From the NCBI GenBank assembly GCA_045629005.1, contig JAZQQJ010000068.1, positions 1 to 25,489 on the forward strand: a stretch of 25,489 nt of DNA, given 5' to 3'. The DNA comes from RGIG3528 sp045629005. GTDB taxonomy: Bacteria > Bacillota > Clostridia > Lachnospirales > Lachnospiraceae. A program made the translations under genes and the position numbers. Shown piece by piece: positions 15,954 to 22,943 of this stretch. The notes under the pieces are model-generated. The model was not told where the DNA came from and did not search any database. It worked only from the letters and a program-made list of their open reading frames with translations. How positions within the stretch are numbered: the stretch's first letter is position 1; every line of letters starts with the position of its first letter.

Positions 15954-16947
15954 ATTCTTTGTCCGTTGATTCTCTTATAACAAGCTTGGGCCTAAGCAAA
16001 AGCTTTGACATTGATACGTTGCGAATGAGTCCGTCAAGCATTAATGCTGCGCTCTTTCCAAGATTGCTTCTGTCCTGGCGTATTGTTGTAAGTGCAGGTG
16101 TAAGCTGAGCAGCAATAGGAAGGTCATCGAAGCCTGTAACTGCAACATCGTCAGGAACGAGTTTCCCAAGGCGGTTAAGCTCATTTAGAACTCCACTTGC
16201 GATAAGGTCTGAAGCGCACATAATTGCCGTCGCACCATTCTCAACAAAGCCGCTTACATAGGTTTTGGCACAGTCGGGAACATAATAGCCATATGCTACG
16301 AGTTTTTCGTCGACATCAATGCCGTTTTCTTCCATTGCCAGAAGGAATGCCTGGTTACGTTCCTCAGAAACCATGGAGTTCTTTGAACCGTTTAAAAATG
16401 CTATTTTTTCATGACCCTGTTGCACAAGATGCGCAACTGCCTGTGAAATGCCTTCTTTTGAATCTGTTCCGACATATCCTACATGTTCATTGTCCGGAAT
16501 AAAGTTATCCAGAAGTACTGTCGGTACCGTTGTCTTTTCAAGCTGACGGATCCAGTCATCATGAAGTGTAAAACCAAGTAAGAACGCTCCCGCATATCCG
16601 TTCTTCAGCATATAGCTGTCATATTTCTCGAGTGATCTGAAGTTCAGCTGCGAGGGTTCAATCTGTACTTCCCAGTTTCTGCTTATTGCAGCCTTTTTAA
16701 ACCCATTTACTATGTCATAACCGAACTGATCGACATTCTCATAGTCCATGTTTCTGCTGTCGACAAAAATACATACCTTTGTCGTAGCCGTGCGTTTGAT
16801 TTTCTTAAGAGAGTAGCCCATCTCAACGGCTGTATCCAGAACAAGCTGCCTTGTTTCTTCCGAAATGTCCTCAGCTCCGTTCAACCCCTTTGAAACGGTA
16901 CTAACCGCGATATTTAACCGTTCTGCAATGTCCTTAATAGTAACCAT
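15952..16947 (-). CDS. LacI/GalR-family transcriptional regulator
   Basis: I start at 16947 (331 residues) because TGGAGGG lies 4-5 bp upstream; the in-frame ATG at 16974 would add nine residues without a ribosome site. The helix-turn-helix is at about 3-22 (VTIKDIAERLNIAVSTVSKG), followed by GLNGAEDISEETRQLV and a hinge to about 58. The rest is a periplasmic-binding-protein-like sensor domain, with GYVGTDSKEGISQAVAHLV and VAVTGFDDLPIAAQLTPALT as typical marks. Members usually repress sugar-use genes and are released by a sugar. No sugar gene is adjacent: metG is divergent and hsp20 is separately terminated, so the target is elsewhere or is the gene itself. The inducer cannot be predicted. 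Confidence 0.93.
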   Translation of the reverse strand: MVTIKDIAERLNIAVSTVSKGLNGAEDISEETRQLVLDTAVEMGYSLKKIKRTATTKVCIFVDSRNMDYENVDQFGYDIVNGFKKAAISRNWEVQIEPSQLNFRSLEKYDSYMLKNGYAGAFLLGFTLHDDWIRQLEKTTVPTVLLDNFIPDNEHVGYVGTDSKEGISQAVAHLVQQGHEKIAFLNGSKNSMVSEERNQAFLLAMEENGIDVDEKLVAYGYYVPDCAKTYVSGFVENGATAIMCASDLIASGVLNELNRLGKLVPDDVAVTGFDDLPIAAQLTPALTTIRQDRSNLGKSAALMLDGLIRNVSMSKLLLRPKLVIRESTDKE

Positions 16948-16980
16948 AAAACCCTCCATGCACCATATACGCATACAAGA

Positions 16981-17009
16981 AGTTTAGCAAATTTTCGTAA
17001 CATTGTAAA
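16981..17009 (-). promoter_or_regulatory. Promoter of the LacI-type gene
   Basis: On the minus strand TTTACA (17004-17009) lies 17 bp from TAAACT (16981-16986), which is preceded by TGC. The promoter is back-to-back with the metG promoter, with 16 bp between the two -35 boxes. Confidence 0.55.
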
Positions 17010-17025
17010 GTGTCTGCGATATTGC

Positions 17026-17054
17026 TTGAAAAAACGGCGCTTTTGGTTTATAAT
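17026..17054 (+). promoter_or_regulatory. Sigma-A promoter of metG
   Basis: TTGAAA (17026-17031), 17 bp, then a perfect TATAAT (17049-17054), 63 bp before the metG ATG. The leader is too short for a T-box or SAM riboswitch, so metG is probably constitutive. Confidence 0.8.
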
Positions 17055-17117
17055 CCATTGAATATTTTTTGTTGTTTTATACATTAAATATCAGAAACTA
17101 TAAGGATGGTGACTAAA

Positions 17118-19112
17118 ATGAGCAAACCGAAGTACTACATTACAACTGCAATTGCATACACTTCGGCCACGCCTCACATCGGTAACACCTACGAAGCAAT
17201 ACTTGCGGACTCCATCGCTCGTTACAAACGCCTCAGAGGCTACGACGTATTCTTCCAGACGGGTACCGACGAGCATGGTATGAAAATCGAAGACGCAGCA
17301 AAAGCAAAAGGAATTTCCCCGAAGGAATACGTTAACAAGGTTGCAGGCGACATTAAGCGCATCTGGGACCGCGTAAACTGTTCTTACGACAAATTCATCA
17401 GAACAACCGACGCAGACCACGAAGCTCAGATTAAGAAGATTTTCAAGAAATTCTATGAGCAGGGTGATATCTACAAAGGATATTACGAAGGTCTGTACTG
17501 TAAGCCCTGTGAATCCTTCTGGACTTCTTCACAGCTTGTTGACGGCAAGTGCCCCGACTGCGGACGTGAAGTAATTCCCGCAAAGGAAGAGGCTTACTTC
17601 TTTAGGATGAGCAAGTACGCTCCAAAGCTTATTGATTATATTAACGAGCATCCTGAGTTCATTCAGCCCGTTTCCAGAAAGAACGAGATGATGAACAACT
17701 TCCTTCTTCCGGGTCTTCAGGATCTCTGTGTTTCCAGAACAACATTTAAGTGGGGCATCCCCGTAGATTTCGACGACAAACACGTTGTATATGTATGGCT
17801 CGATGCGCTTTCAAACTATATTACCGGTATAGGCTACGACTGCGACGGCAACAATTCAGACCGCTTCAACACAATGTGGCCGGCAGGCCTTCATCTTATC
17901 GGTAAGGATATCATCCGTTTCCATACGATTTACTGGCCTATTTTCCTTATGGCTCTTGACCTTCCTCTTCCGAAGCAGGTGTTCGGTCACCCCTGGCTGT
18001 TAAAGGGCGGCGAAAAGATGAGCAAATCCAGAGGAAACGTGCTCTATGCAGAGGACCTCTGTGATGTATTCGGTGTAGATGCAGTCCGCTACTTCGTTCT
18101 TCACGAAATGCCTTTTGAAAACGATGGTATCATCACTTGGGAGCTTCTTACGGAGCGTACCAATTCCGAGCTTGCAAACACACTTGGAAACCTTGTAAAT
18201 CGTACAATCTCCATGACAAACAAGTACTTTGGAGGCGAAGTAATCAATTCCATGGTTACAGAGCCTCTTGACGAGGATCTTAAGGAAGTTGTTACAAGTG
18301 CTGTTGACAAAGTATTCGCAAAGATGGATGACCTTCACGTTGCAGATGCAATAAGCGAAGTATTCAACGTCTACAAGCGTTGCAATAAATACATCGATGA
18401 GACAATGCCTTGGGCTCTTGCAAAGGATCCCGAGAAGCAGGGCAGACTTCAGACTGTTCTTTACAATCTCATCGAGTCCATCTCCATTGCAACAAACCTT
18501 CTTCGTCCGTTCATGCCCGAAACTGCTGAAAAGATTTTCAAGCAGTTAAACGTAAAAGAAAGAGATTTCGATCATCTTAAGGAGTTCGGTGGCGTTCCGA
18601 GTGGCACAAAGGTTACGGAAACACCTGAAATTCTCTTCGCACGTCTCGATGTAAACGAAATTCTTGAAAAGGGTGAAGAAATCCGCAAGAAGCAGGCTGA
18701 GGCTTATGCAAAGGAGAACGGTCTCCCTGTAGATGGCGAAACAAAAGATGCCGCTCCCGCAGAGGAAATCAAGCTTGAAATGAAGCCTGAAATCACTTTC
18801 GATGATTTTGGCAAAATGCAGTTCGCAGTTGGCGAAATTATCAAATGCGAAGAAGTTCCGAAGTCAAAGAAGCTTCTCTGTTCACAGGTAAAGATCGGTT
18901 CCGAAGTTAAACAGATTGTTTCCGGCATTAAGCTTCACTACAGTGCAGAAGAAATGGTCGGCAAAAAGGTAATGGTTTTTGTAAACCTTAAGCCCGCCAC
19001 TCTCGCCGGTGTCCTTTCCGAAGGAATGCTTCTCTGTGCAGAAGGTCCTGACGGAACACTTGCTCTTATGACACCCGAGAAAGATCTTCCTTCAGGTTCG
19101 GAAATCTGCTAA
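17118..19112 (+). CDS. metG: Methionyl-tRNA synthetase
   Basis: The class I synthetase charges tRNA-Met in the cytoplasm. I prefer the ATG at 17118 (664 residues, MSKPKYYITT) because GGTGA lies 5 bp and AAGGA 11 bp upstream; the ATG at 17106 overlaps that site. The HIGH-type motif reads HIGN (20-23), and the zinc knuckle uses Cys128, Cys131, Cys145 and Cys148. KMSKS is at 300-304, followed by a helical anticodon-binding domain (about 370-500). A Lys/Glu-rich linker (about 535-560) joins a C-terminal tRNA-binding OB-fold domain (about 560-664) with FAVGEIIKCEEVPKSKKLL, used in this family for dimerisation and tRNA binding. Single-gene unit with its own promoter and terminator. Confidence 0.97.
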   Translation: MSKPKYYITTAIAYTSATPHIGNTYEAILADSIARYKRLRGYDVFFQTGTDEHGMKIEDAAKAKGISPKEYVNKVAGDIKRIWDRVNCSYDKFIRTTDADHEAQIKKIFKKFYEQGDIYKGYYEGLYCKPCESFWTSSQLVDGKCPDCGREVIPAKEEAYFFRMSKYAPKLIDYINEHPEFIQPVSRKNEMMNNFLLPGLQDLCVSRTTFKWGIPVDFDDKHVVYVWLDALSNYITGIGYDCDGNNSDRFNTMWPAGLHLIGKDIIRFHTIYWPIFLMALDLPLPKQVFGHPWLLKGGEKMSKSRGNVLYAEDLCDVFGVDAVRYFVLHEMPFENDGIITWELLTERTNSELANTLGNLVNRTISMTNKYFGGEVINSMVTEPLDEDLKEVVTSAVDKVFAKMDDLHVADAISEVFNVYKRCNKYIDETMPWALAKDPEKQGRLQTVLYNLIESISIATNLLRPFMPETAEKIFKQLNVKERDFDHLKEFGGVPSGTKVTETPEILFARLDVNEILEKGEEIRKKQAEAYAKENGLPVDGETKDAAPAEEIKLEMKPEITFDDFGKMQFAVGEIIKCEEVPKSKKLLCSQVKIGSEVKQIVSGIKLHYSAEEMVGKKVMVFVNLKPATLAGVLSEGMLLCAEGPDGTLALMTPEKDLPSGSEIC

Positions 19113-19124
19113 ACCATTAAAAAT

Positions 19125-19155
19125 AAGGCGTACCCACGAGGTGTACGCCTTTTTT
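19125..19155 (+). terminator. Terminator of metG
   Basis: AAGGCGTAC (19125-19133) and GTACGCCTT (19143-19151) form a 9-bp stem, continued by a run of T to 19155. It lies 12 bp after the metG stop. Confidence 0.85.
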
Positions 19156-19161
19156 ACGCAA

Positions 19162-19198
19162 TAAAGCCGGAGGCTTTAAACCTCCGGCCTGTTTTTTT
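19162..19198. terminator. Bidirectional terminator between metG and pckA
   Basis: GCCGGAGG (19166-19173) and CCTCCGGC (19181-19188) form an 8-bp GC-rich stem. The plus strand continues with CTG and seven T; the minus strand continues with TTTAT. It separates the converging metG and pckA transcripts. Confidence 0.75.
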
Positions 19199-21011
19199 AC
19201 TTCTTTGTTGTCTTCTTAGCAGGTGCTTTCTTAGCGGGAGCTGCTGCCTTCTTGGGAGCTGCTGCCTTCTTGGGAGCTGCTGCCTTCTTAGGAGCTGCAA
19301 GAGCCTTTGTAACCTTCTTAAGAGCTGCAAGAGCCTCGTCAGGAAGCTTGTCATAGCCTTCCTTCTTAGTAGCGAAGTCTTCAACAGCCTTAACTCTTGT
19401 TTCCATAGCGTCCTTAAGAGCCTTTACATAAGCTGCATCAGCAAGGTTAGGTGTGAAGTCACCTGTCTTGCCGGACCAGTCGTTCATGATTTCGATGTCT
19501 TCGAAGTCGCCCCACTTCTCGAATTTAGCCTTACCTTCAACGATTGTCTCAAGGATGCCGAGAGTGTCTTCCTTCTTAACCTTCTTGCCCATGAAGTCGC
19601 CTGTGTTAACGATGTAGCAGTCAACTTTCTTCTCTGCAACGAGCTTTCTGAACTTCTCATAGTCGTTAACAAGAGGATATGTTCTGAAAGGATTTGCGTA
19701 AGGAACGATACGGATAGCGTTCATATCTGTGCCGGCCTTAACACGCTCTGCAGAAGATGTCTTTGTAGCAAGTGTAGCGCCCATAACAGCTGCAAGAGGA
19801 GCACCCTTAAGCTTAACAATAGGCGGAATTGTAGGATCCTTCATGATCCAGAAGATTGCATTAACAGGGCTGTCAATCTTATCTACACGGTTAGGGCTCC
19901 AAAGCTTTGACTTGATGGCACGTCCGTTACCGTTTCTGATATCTTCTGTAACAAGCTGAATCTTGCCGTTCTCATCAAGAGTTGCAGAGCAGTTCTGAAC
20001 TGTGATGAGGTATTCATTATCAGGACATCCTGTAGGATAGTCTGCTGTCTTATCGAAATATGTAGGCACAAGAGCGATAGATGCACATGTATCGGAGTTG
20101 ATGATGAAAGCGTCATCATGAAGAACCTTGATACCGCCGAACTTATCGTACTTGCCGCCATGCTTTGCATGTGTAAGTGTGGACTTACCTGATCCTGAAA
20201 GGCCGTATACGGAAGCAACGAACTTCTTACCGCCCTTAAGGGAGTATTCCTTCTGACCGCCGTGGCATGATGCGTAACCGTTTCTGTTAGCGATTGCCCA
20301 TGCGATTGTAAGTGTGCCCTTCTTGTGCTCACCAAAGTACTTCATACCAAGGATTGCTGCGCAATTCTGGTTTGTATCGAAGTAGCAAAGTGTGCGAGGG
20401 TCGCTTAAGCAGCTGTAATCAACGTCAGGTGCCTCATGGGGCTCCCACTGAGGATCTGAGAAGATATAGATATCAGGCTCCTTGCCGTCACCAACGGGCT
20501 TGGAATCCTTGTACATCTTAACATATGCATCACTCATGTACTGGAAGTTAAGCATCCAGTTATAGAGAAGGTTCTCTTCTCCTTCAGGAATAAGGAGGTG
20601 TGCCTTAACCATGAATTCAGGATCAAGACCGATGAAGCACTCTGCATGATACATTGTCTTCCAACGTGTCTCATAAACAGCGTCCATAACAACCTTGTCA
20701 AGCTTTGTATCATCAACGCCGGGCTCACCCTTGATACGACGAGCTACAGCGTAACGGCCTGTAACAGCGCCATCGTTGAAAAGAAGAACCTTTGCGTCCT
20801 TCTCAAGACCAAATGTGTCGCCATCCTTAACGGGCATATCCGTAACGATGGTTCCGGGTGAATTCTTTGCTAAGTTGTAGGCTTCCTTGAGTGTGTTTAC
20901 CTTAACAACGTTGTTGCCGTAGAAAGCAGCTTCAATGATTGAACGTGTCTTAGAAAAACCAACCTTACCGGCGCCAATTTCTTCCGGCTTGTAAAAAGCT
21001 TTTGTTGACAT
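19197..21011 (-). CDS. pckA: Phosphoenolpyruvate carboxykinase (ATP) with a basic C-terminal tail
   Basis: The enzyme interconverts oxaloacetate and PEP with ATP/ADP; in anaerobes it often runs toward oxaloacetate to gain ATP. I start at 21011 (604 residues): AAGGAGG lies 8 bp before this ATG and only 2 bp before the ATG at 21017. The P-loop GLSGSGKST is at 270-278 and the second metal site HDDAF at 298-302. ECFIGLD, ANRNGYASCHGG and VPYANPFRTYP also mark the family. Residues about 571-604 form an odd low-complexity tail of APKKA repeats with 12 lysines in 34 residues, ending KKAPAKKTTKK, like histone H1 or bacterial HU tails. The catalytic part would end near 565, so the tail is an addition. 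Single-gene unit with a strong promoter. Confidence 0.94.
   Translation of the reverse strand: MSTKAFYKPEEIGAGKVGFSKTRSIIEAAFYGNNVVKVNTLKEAYNLAKNSPGTIVTDMPVKDGDTFGLEKDAKVLLFNDGAVTGRYAVARRIKGEPGVDDTKLDKVVMDAVYETRWKTMYHAECFIGLDPEFMVKAHLLIPEGEENLLYNWMLNFQYMSDAYVKMYKDSKPVGDGKEPDIYIFSDPQWEPHEAPDVDYSCLSDPRTLCYFDTNQNCAAILGMKYFGEHKKGTLTIAWAIANRNGYASCHGGQKEYSLKGGKKFVASVYGLSGSGKSTLTHAKHGGKYDKFGGIKVLHDDAFIINSDTCASIALVPTYFDKTADYPTGCPDNEYLITVQNCSATLDENGKIQLVTEDIRNGNGRAIKSKLWSPNRVDKIDSPVNAIFWIMKDPTIPPIVKLKGAPLAAVMGATLATKTSSAERVKAGTDMNAIRIVPYANPFRTYPLVNDYEKFRKLVAEKKVDCYIVNTGDFMGKKVKKEDTLGILETIVEGKAKFEKWGDFEDIEIMNDWSGKTGDFTPNLADAAYVKALKDAMETRVKAVEDFATKKEGYDKLPDEALAALKKVTKALAAPKKAAAPKKAAAPKKAAAPAKKAPAKKTTKK
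19237..19290 (-). repeat. Three 18-bp tandem repeats encoding the APKKAA units of the PckA tail
   Basis: Units at 19237-19254, 19255-19272 and 19273-19290 begin GGAGCTGCTGCC on the plus strand. The first two are identical and the third differs at its last base (A for G). The 18-bp period is six codons, so copy number can change by slippage without losing frame. Confidence 0.9.
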
Positions 21012-21094
21012 ATACATGTCCTCCTTATGAAATTTTAAATAAATTACCGACTTATTTTAAGGCGGTATGTAAACCCGAAATATTACCGAGTCAT

Positions 21095-21122
21095 ATTATA
21101 GCCAAAAGATTGTCAATGTCAA
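21095..21122 (-). promoter_or_regulatory. Strong sigma-A promoter of pckA
   Basis: On the minus strand a perfect TTGACA (21117-21122) lies 16 bp from a perfect TATAAT (21095-21100), about 85 bp before the start codon. Both boxes match consensus, consistent with very high expression. Confidence 0.85.
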
Positions 21123-21152
21123 TTCGATAAATACTCATTTCATAAGCATTTA

Positions 21153-21189
21153 AGCCTATTTTTAGAATTATTACAGTGCAAAACAGGCT
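21153..21189. promoter_or_regulatory. 37-bp dyad upstream of the pckA promoter
   Basis: AGCCTATTTT (21153-21162) and AAAACAGGCT (21180-21189) pair at 9 of 10 positions across a 17-bp gap, starting 30 bp upstream of the pckA -35 box. It could be an operator or activator site. No T-run or gene end nearby makes a terminator likely. Confidence 0.4.
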
Positions 21190-21270
21190 AAATGAGCCGA
21201 TTTTTACACTTTATGATGTATGAACACCGCATATTTACTGTTTTTATGACTATTTATTCTTTTGTTAATA

Positions 21271-21279
21271 TGCTACACT
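21271..21279 (+). promoter_or_regulatory. Possible extended -10 promoter reading into the repeat array and pectinesterase
   Basis: TGCTACACT (21271-21279) fits an extended -10 element, with only a poor -35. If used, the transcript would carry the whole dyad array as a leader of over 400 nt before the pectinesterase start. Weak evidence. Confidence 0.25.
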
Positions 21280-21296
21280 CTTTCATATGATGATTA

Positions 21297-21691
21297 TTAG
21301 GTACAGCCTGATGTTTTCGGACAATTACGCCTAAAATTCCGCTGACATTAGGTATAAATCGGCATTTTGGATTGTTTATGCCTAAAATCTCGCCTGCATT
21401 AGGTACAAACGGGCATTTTCAGCTGTTTATACCTAAAATCTCGCCTGCATTAGGTACAAACGGGAATTTTCAGCTGTTTATACCTAAAATCTCGCCTGCA
21501 TTAGGTACAAACGGGCATTTTAAGCTGTTTATGCCTAAAATTTCGCCAGCGTTAGGTACAAACGGGCATTTTCAGCTGTTTATGCCTAATTCGCGGCAAA
21601 GTTTAAATACAGATTTTGATTTTCGAAGCATCTTGTCTAAAAAAACTCAGGCATTAGGCACAGACGATGTCCACATACATCATTTCACGTT
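21297..21691 (+). repeat. Tandem array of 38-bp dyads, 51-bp period, upstream of the pectinesterase
   Basis: Units begin at 21297, 21348, 21399, 21450, 21501, 21552, 21603 and 21654, exactly 51 bp apart. Each is a 38-bp dyad plus a 13-bp spacer. Central units have arms TTAGGTACAAAC and GTTTATACCTAA (or GTTTATGCCTAA), pairing at 11 of 12 positions across a 14-bp loop. The spacer is AATCTCGCCTGCA three times running. Units 1-4 counted from 21399 are nearly identical; 21297, 21603 and 21654 are degenerate but in register. It fills most of the 696-bp gap between pckA and the pectinesterase gene; the rest holds the pckA promoter and one dyad. Confidence 0.92.
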
Positions 21692-21707
21692 CAAGGAGAT
21701 TCGTTTT

Positions 21708-22625
21708 ATGAATATTGTCATCTCGAAAACAAAAAAAGGTGCCGTACAGACCTTTAAAGAGGCTGCAGCGCTCATAAATTCACGTTCCGAAGGGGAACCC
21801 GTTGAAATCACACTCGATGAAGGTGTATATCACGAAAAAGTCGAACTGATTGGGGATAATATAACGCTGATTGGGGAGGACCCGCAGAACACAATTATCG
21901 AGTACGACGATTATGCTCTGTATATCATACCCGAGGAAGACAGGAAACGCGGCACTTTCAGGTCTTACACAATGTTTGTGGACGGTGACAATTTTACAAT
22001 GAAGAACTTAACCGTAGCAAATACCGCCGGATATGGTGCAAAGGTCGGTCAGGCAGTTGCCTTATATATGGACGGCGACAATACAAACATTGAAAACTGC
22101 CGGTTTCTCGGACGTCAGGACACTCTCTTCACCGCGCCGCTTCCGCCAAGCGTTATTGAGCCGGGCGGTTTCCGCGGACCTAAAGAAAACGCTCCTCGCA
22201 AAAATCAGACTCATCATTACAAAAACTGCTATATAGAAGGGGATGTGGACTTCATATTCGGAGGTGCAACCGCTTACTTTGATAACTGTGAAATAAAGTC
22301 GCTGCGCCGTGAAGGCATTGCAGATAGTGCAGTGCAGGGATATGTAACCGCAGCCTCAACACCACAGGAAAGACAAACCGGGTACGTATTTAAGAATTGC
22401 AGATTTACTTCGGACTGTCCCGATCATTCGGTTTATCTTGGAAGACCATGGAGAATATACGCAAAAGTAAGCATAAAAAATTGTGAGCTTGGTGCCCACA
22501 TTAAACCCGAAGGCTGGTTCGACTGGGGAAAAGAAGAATCGCACAGCACCACTTTCTTCGAAGAGCATGACAATTACGGTCCCGGAGCCCGCACAGACTC
22601 CCGCGTTTCCTGGTGTCACACGTAA
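21708..22625 (+). CDS. Pectinesterase (carbohydrate esterase family 8), no signal peptide
   Basis: The enzyme removes methyl esters from galacturonan. I start at 21708 (305 residues, MNIVISKTKKG) because AAGGAGA lies 8 bp upstream. The frame stays open 336 bp further upstream only because it crosses the 51-bp repeat array. The right-handed beta-helix signatures are all present: GVYHEK (39-44), QAVALY with Gln115, GRQDTL with the acid/base Asp138, GDVDFIFGGA with the nucleophile Asp181, and YLGRPW with Arg247. No signal peptide, lipobox or binding module is visible, so it should act in the cytoplasm on imported methylated oligogalacturonides. No pectate lyase or transporter is in the window. 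Single-gene unit; only a weak promoter candidate was found. Confidence 0.92.
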   Translation: MNIVISKTKKGAVQTFKEAAALINSRSEGEPVEITLDEGVYHEKVELIGDNITLIGEDPQNTIIEYDDYALYIIPEEDRKRGTFRSYTMFVDGDNFTMKNLTVANTAGYGAKVGQAVALYMDGDNTNIENCRFLGRQDTLFTAPLPPSVIEPGGFRGPKENAPRKNQTHHYKNCYIEGDVDFIFGGATAYFDNCEIKSLRREGIADSAVQGYVTAASTPQERQTGYVFKNCRFTSDCPDHSVYLGRPWRIYAKVSIKNCELGAHIKPEGWFDWGKEESHSTTFFEEHDNYGPGARTDSRVSWCHT

Positions 22626-22629
22626 TTTC

Positions 22630-22649
22630 AGCGTTCTTCCCGCTTTTTT
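22630..22649 (+). terminator. Weak terminator candidate after the pectinesterase gene
   Basis: AGCG (22630-22633) and CGCT (22641-22644) form only a 4-bp stem, but six T follow (22644-22649), 5 bp after the stop. It is the nearest terminator-like signal. Confidence 0.3.
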
Positions 22650-22723
22650 ACGTCCACATATAGTGTGACATGCGAAATAACAGCACAAGTACTTGGTCGG
22701 TTTATACAATTTTAAGAATTGGT

Positions 22724-22744
22724 TTTTGTGCAATTTGCACAAAA
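22724..22744. repeat. Perfect 9-bp hairpin upstream of the candidate small RNA
   Basis: TTTTGTGCA (22724-22732) and TGCACAAAA (22736-22744) pair across ATT. It may be an operator 25 bp upstream of the -35 box at 22769, or part of the pectinesterase 3' end. No long T-run follows. Confidence 0.4.
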
Positions 22745-22768
22745 TTATCTCTCAAAGGCACAAGTTTA

Positions 22769-22797
22769 TTGACAAAATTGACATATTGAGGTACTAT
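22769..22797 (+). promoter_or_regulatory. Sigma-A promoter of the candidate small RNA
   Basis: A perfect TTGACA (22769-22774), 17 bp, then TACTAT (22792-22797). No protein-coding frame follows on this strand before the terminator at 22882. Confidence 0.6.
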
Positions 22798-22803
22798 ACA
22801 CGA

Positions 22804-22943
22804 GGTTGATACGGAGAAGGTATTTTCCAGAGAGAGAAGCGCACCCTTTATAGGGCGTGGGAGGGACTTTTATAAGAAAAAGGACACCTTGAAAGCGTCG
22901 GCTTAAGCCGCGGGCTGATAGGCGTCCATTTTTCTTTGTTTTT
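22804..22943 (+). ncRNA. Candidate orphan small RNA, about 140 nt
   Basis: The 318-bp gap between the converging pectinesterase and M18 genes holds a promoter (22769-22797), about 75 nt of structured sequence, then a terminator with a long T-rich tail. Visible hairpins include GGAGAA/TTTTCC (about 22813-22828) and CACCCT/AGGGCGTG (about 22842-22859). There is no ATG and no ribosome site leading to a frame. I could not match it to 6S, SRP, RNase P, tmRNA or a riboswitch class that I know. Whether it is a real small RNA or an abandoned leader is open. Confidence 0.45.
22882..22943. terminator. Bidirectional terminator (small RNA and M18 gene)
   Basis: GGACACCT (22882-22889) pairs with AGGCGTCC (22920-22927) with one mismatch, enclosing a palindrome CGGCTTAAGCCG (22899-22910). 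The plus strand continues with T-rich sequence to 22945; the minus strand continues with TTTTTCTT. It sits directly after the M18 stop. Confidence 0.75.

Noticed and set aside
17055..17117. T-box or SAM riboswitch before metG
   Set aside because: The leader is about 60 nt and has neither a T-box sequence nor the SAM-I core, so it is too short for either class.
19154..19384. Leu/Arg/Gln-rich open frame over the pckA end
   Set aside because: It is a frame-shifted reading of the APKKA-coding repeats, with no start signal.
21297..21691. CRISPR array
   Set aside because: Both the dyad and the 13-bp spacer are conserved between units, so there are no unique spacers, and no cas gene is present. 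The same applies to 24280-24582.
22804..22943. Riboswitch controlling a downstream gene
   Set aside because: No gene on the same strand follows; the next gene (M18) is on the opposite strand, and the element ends in a terminator.
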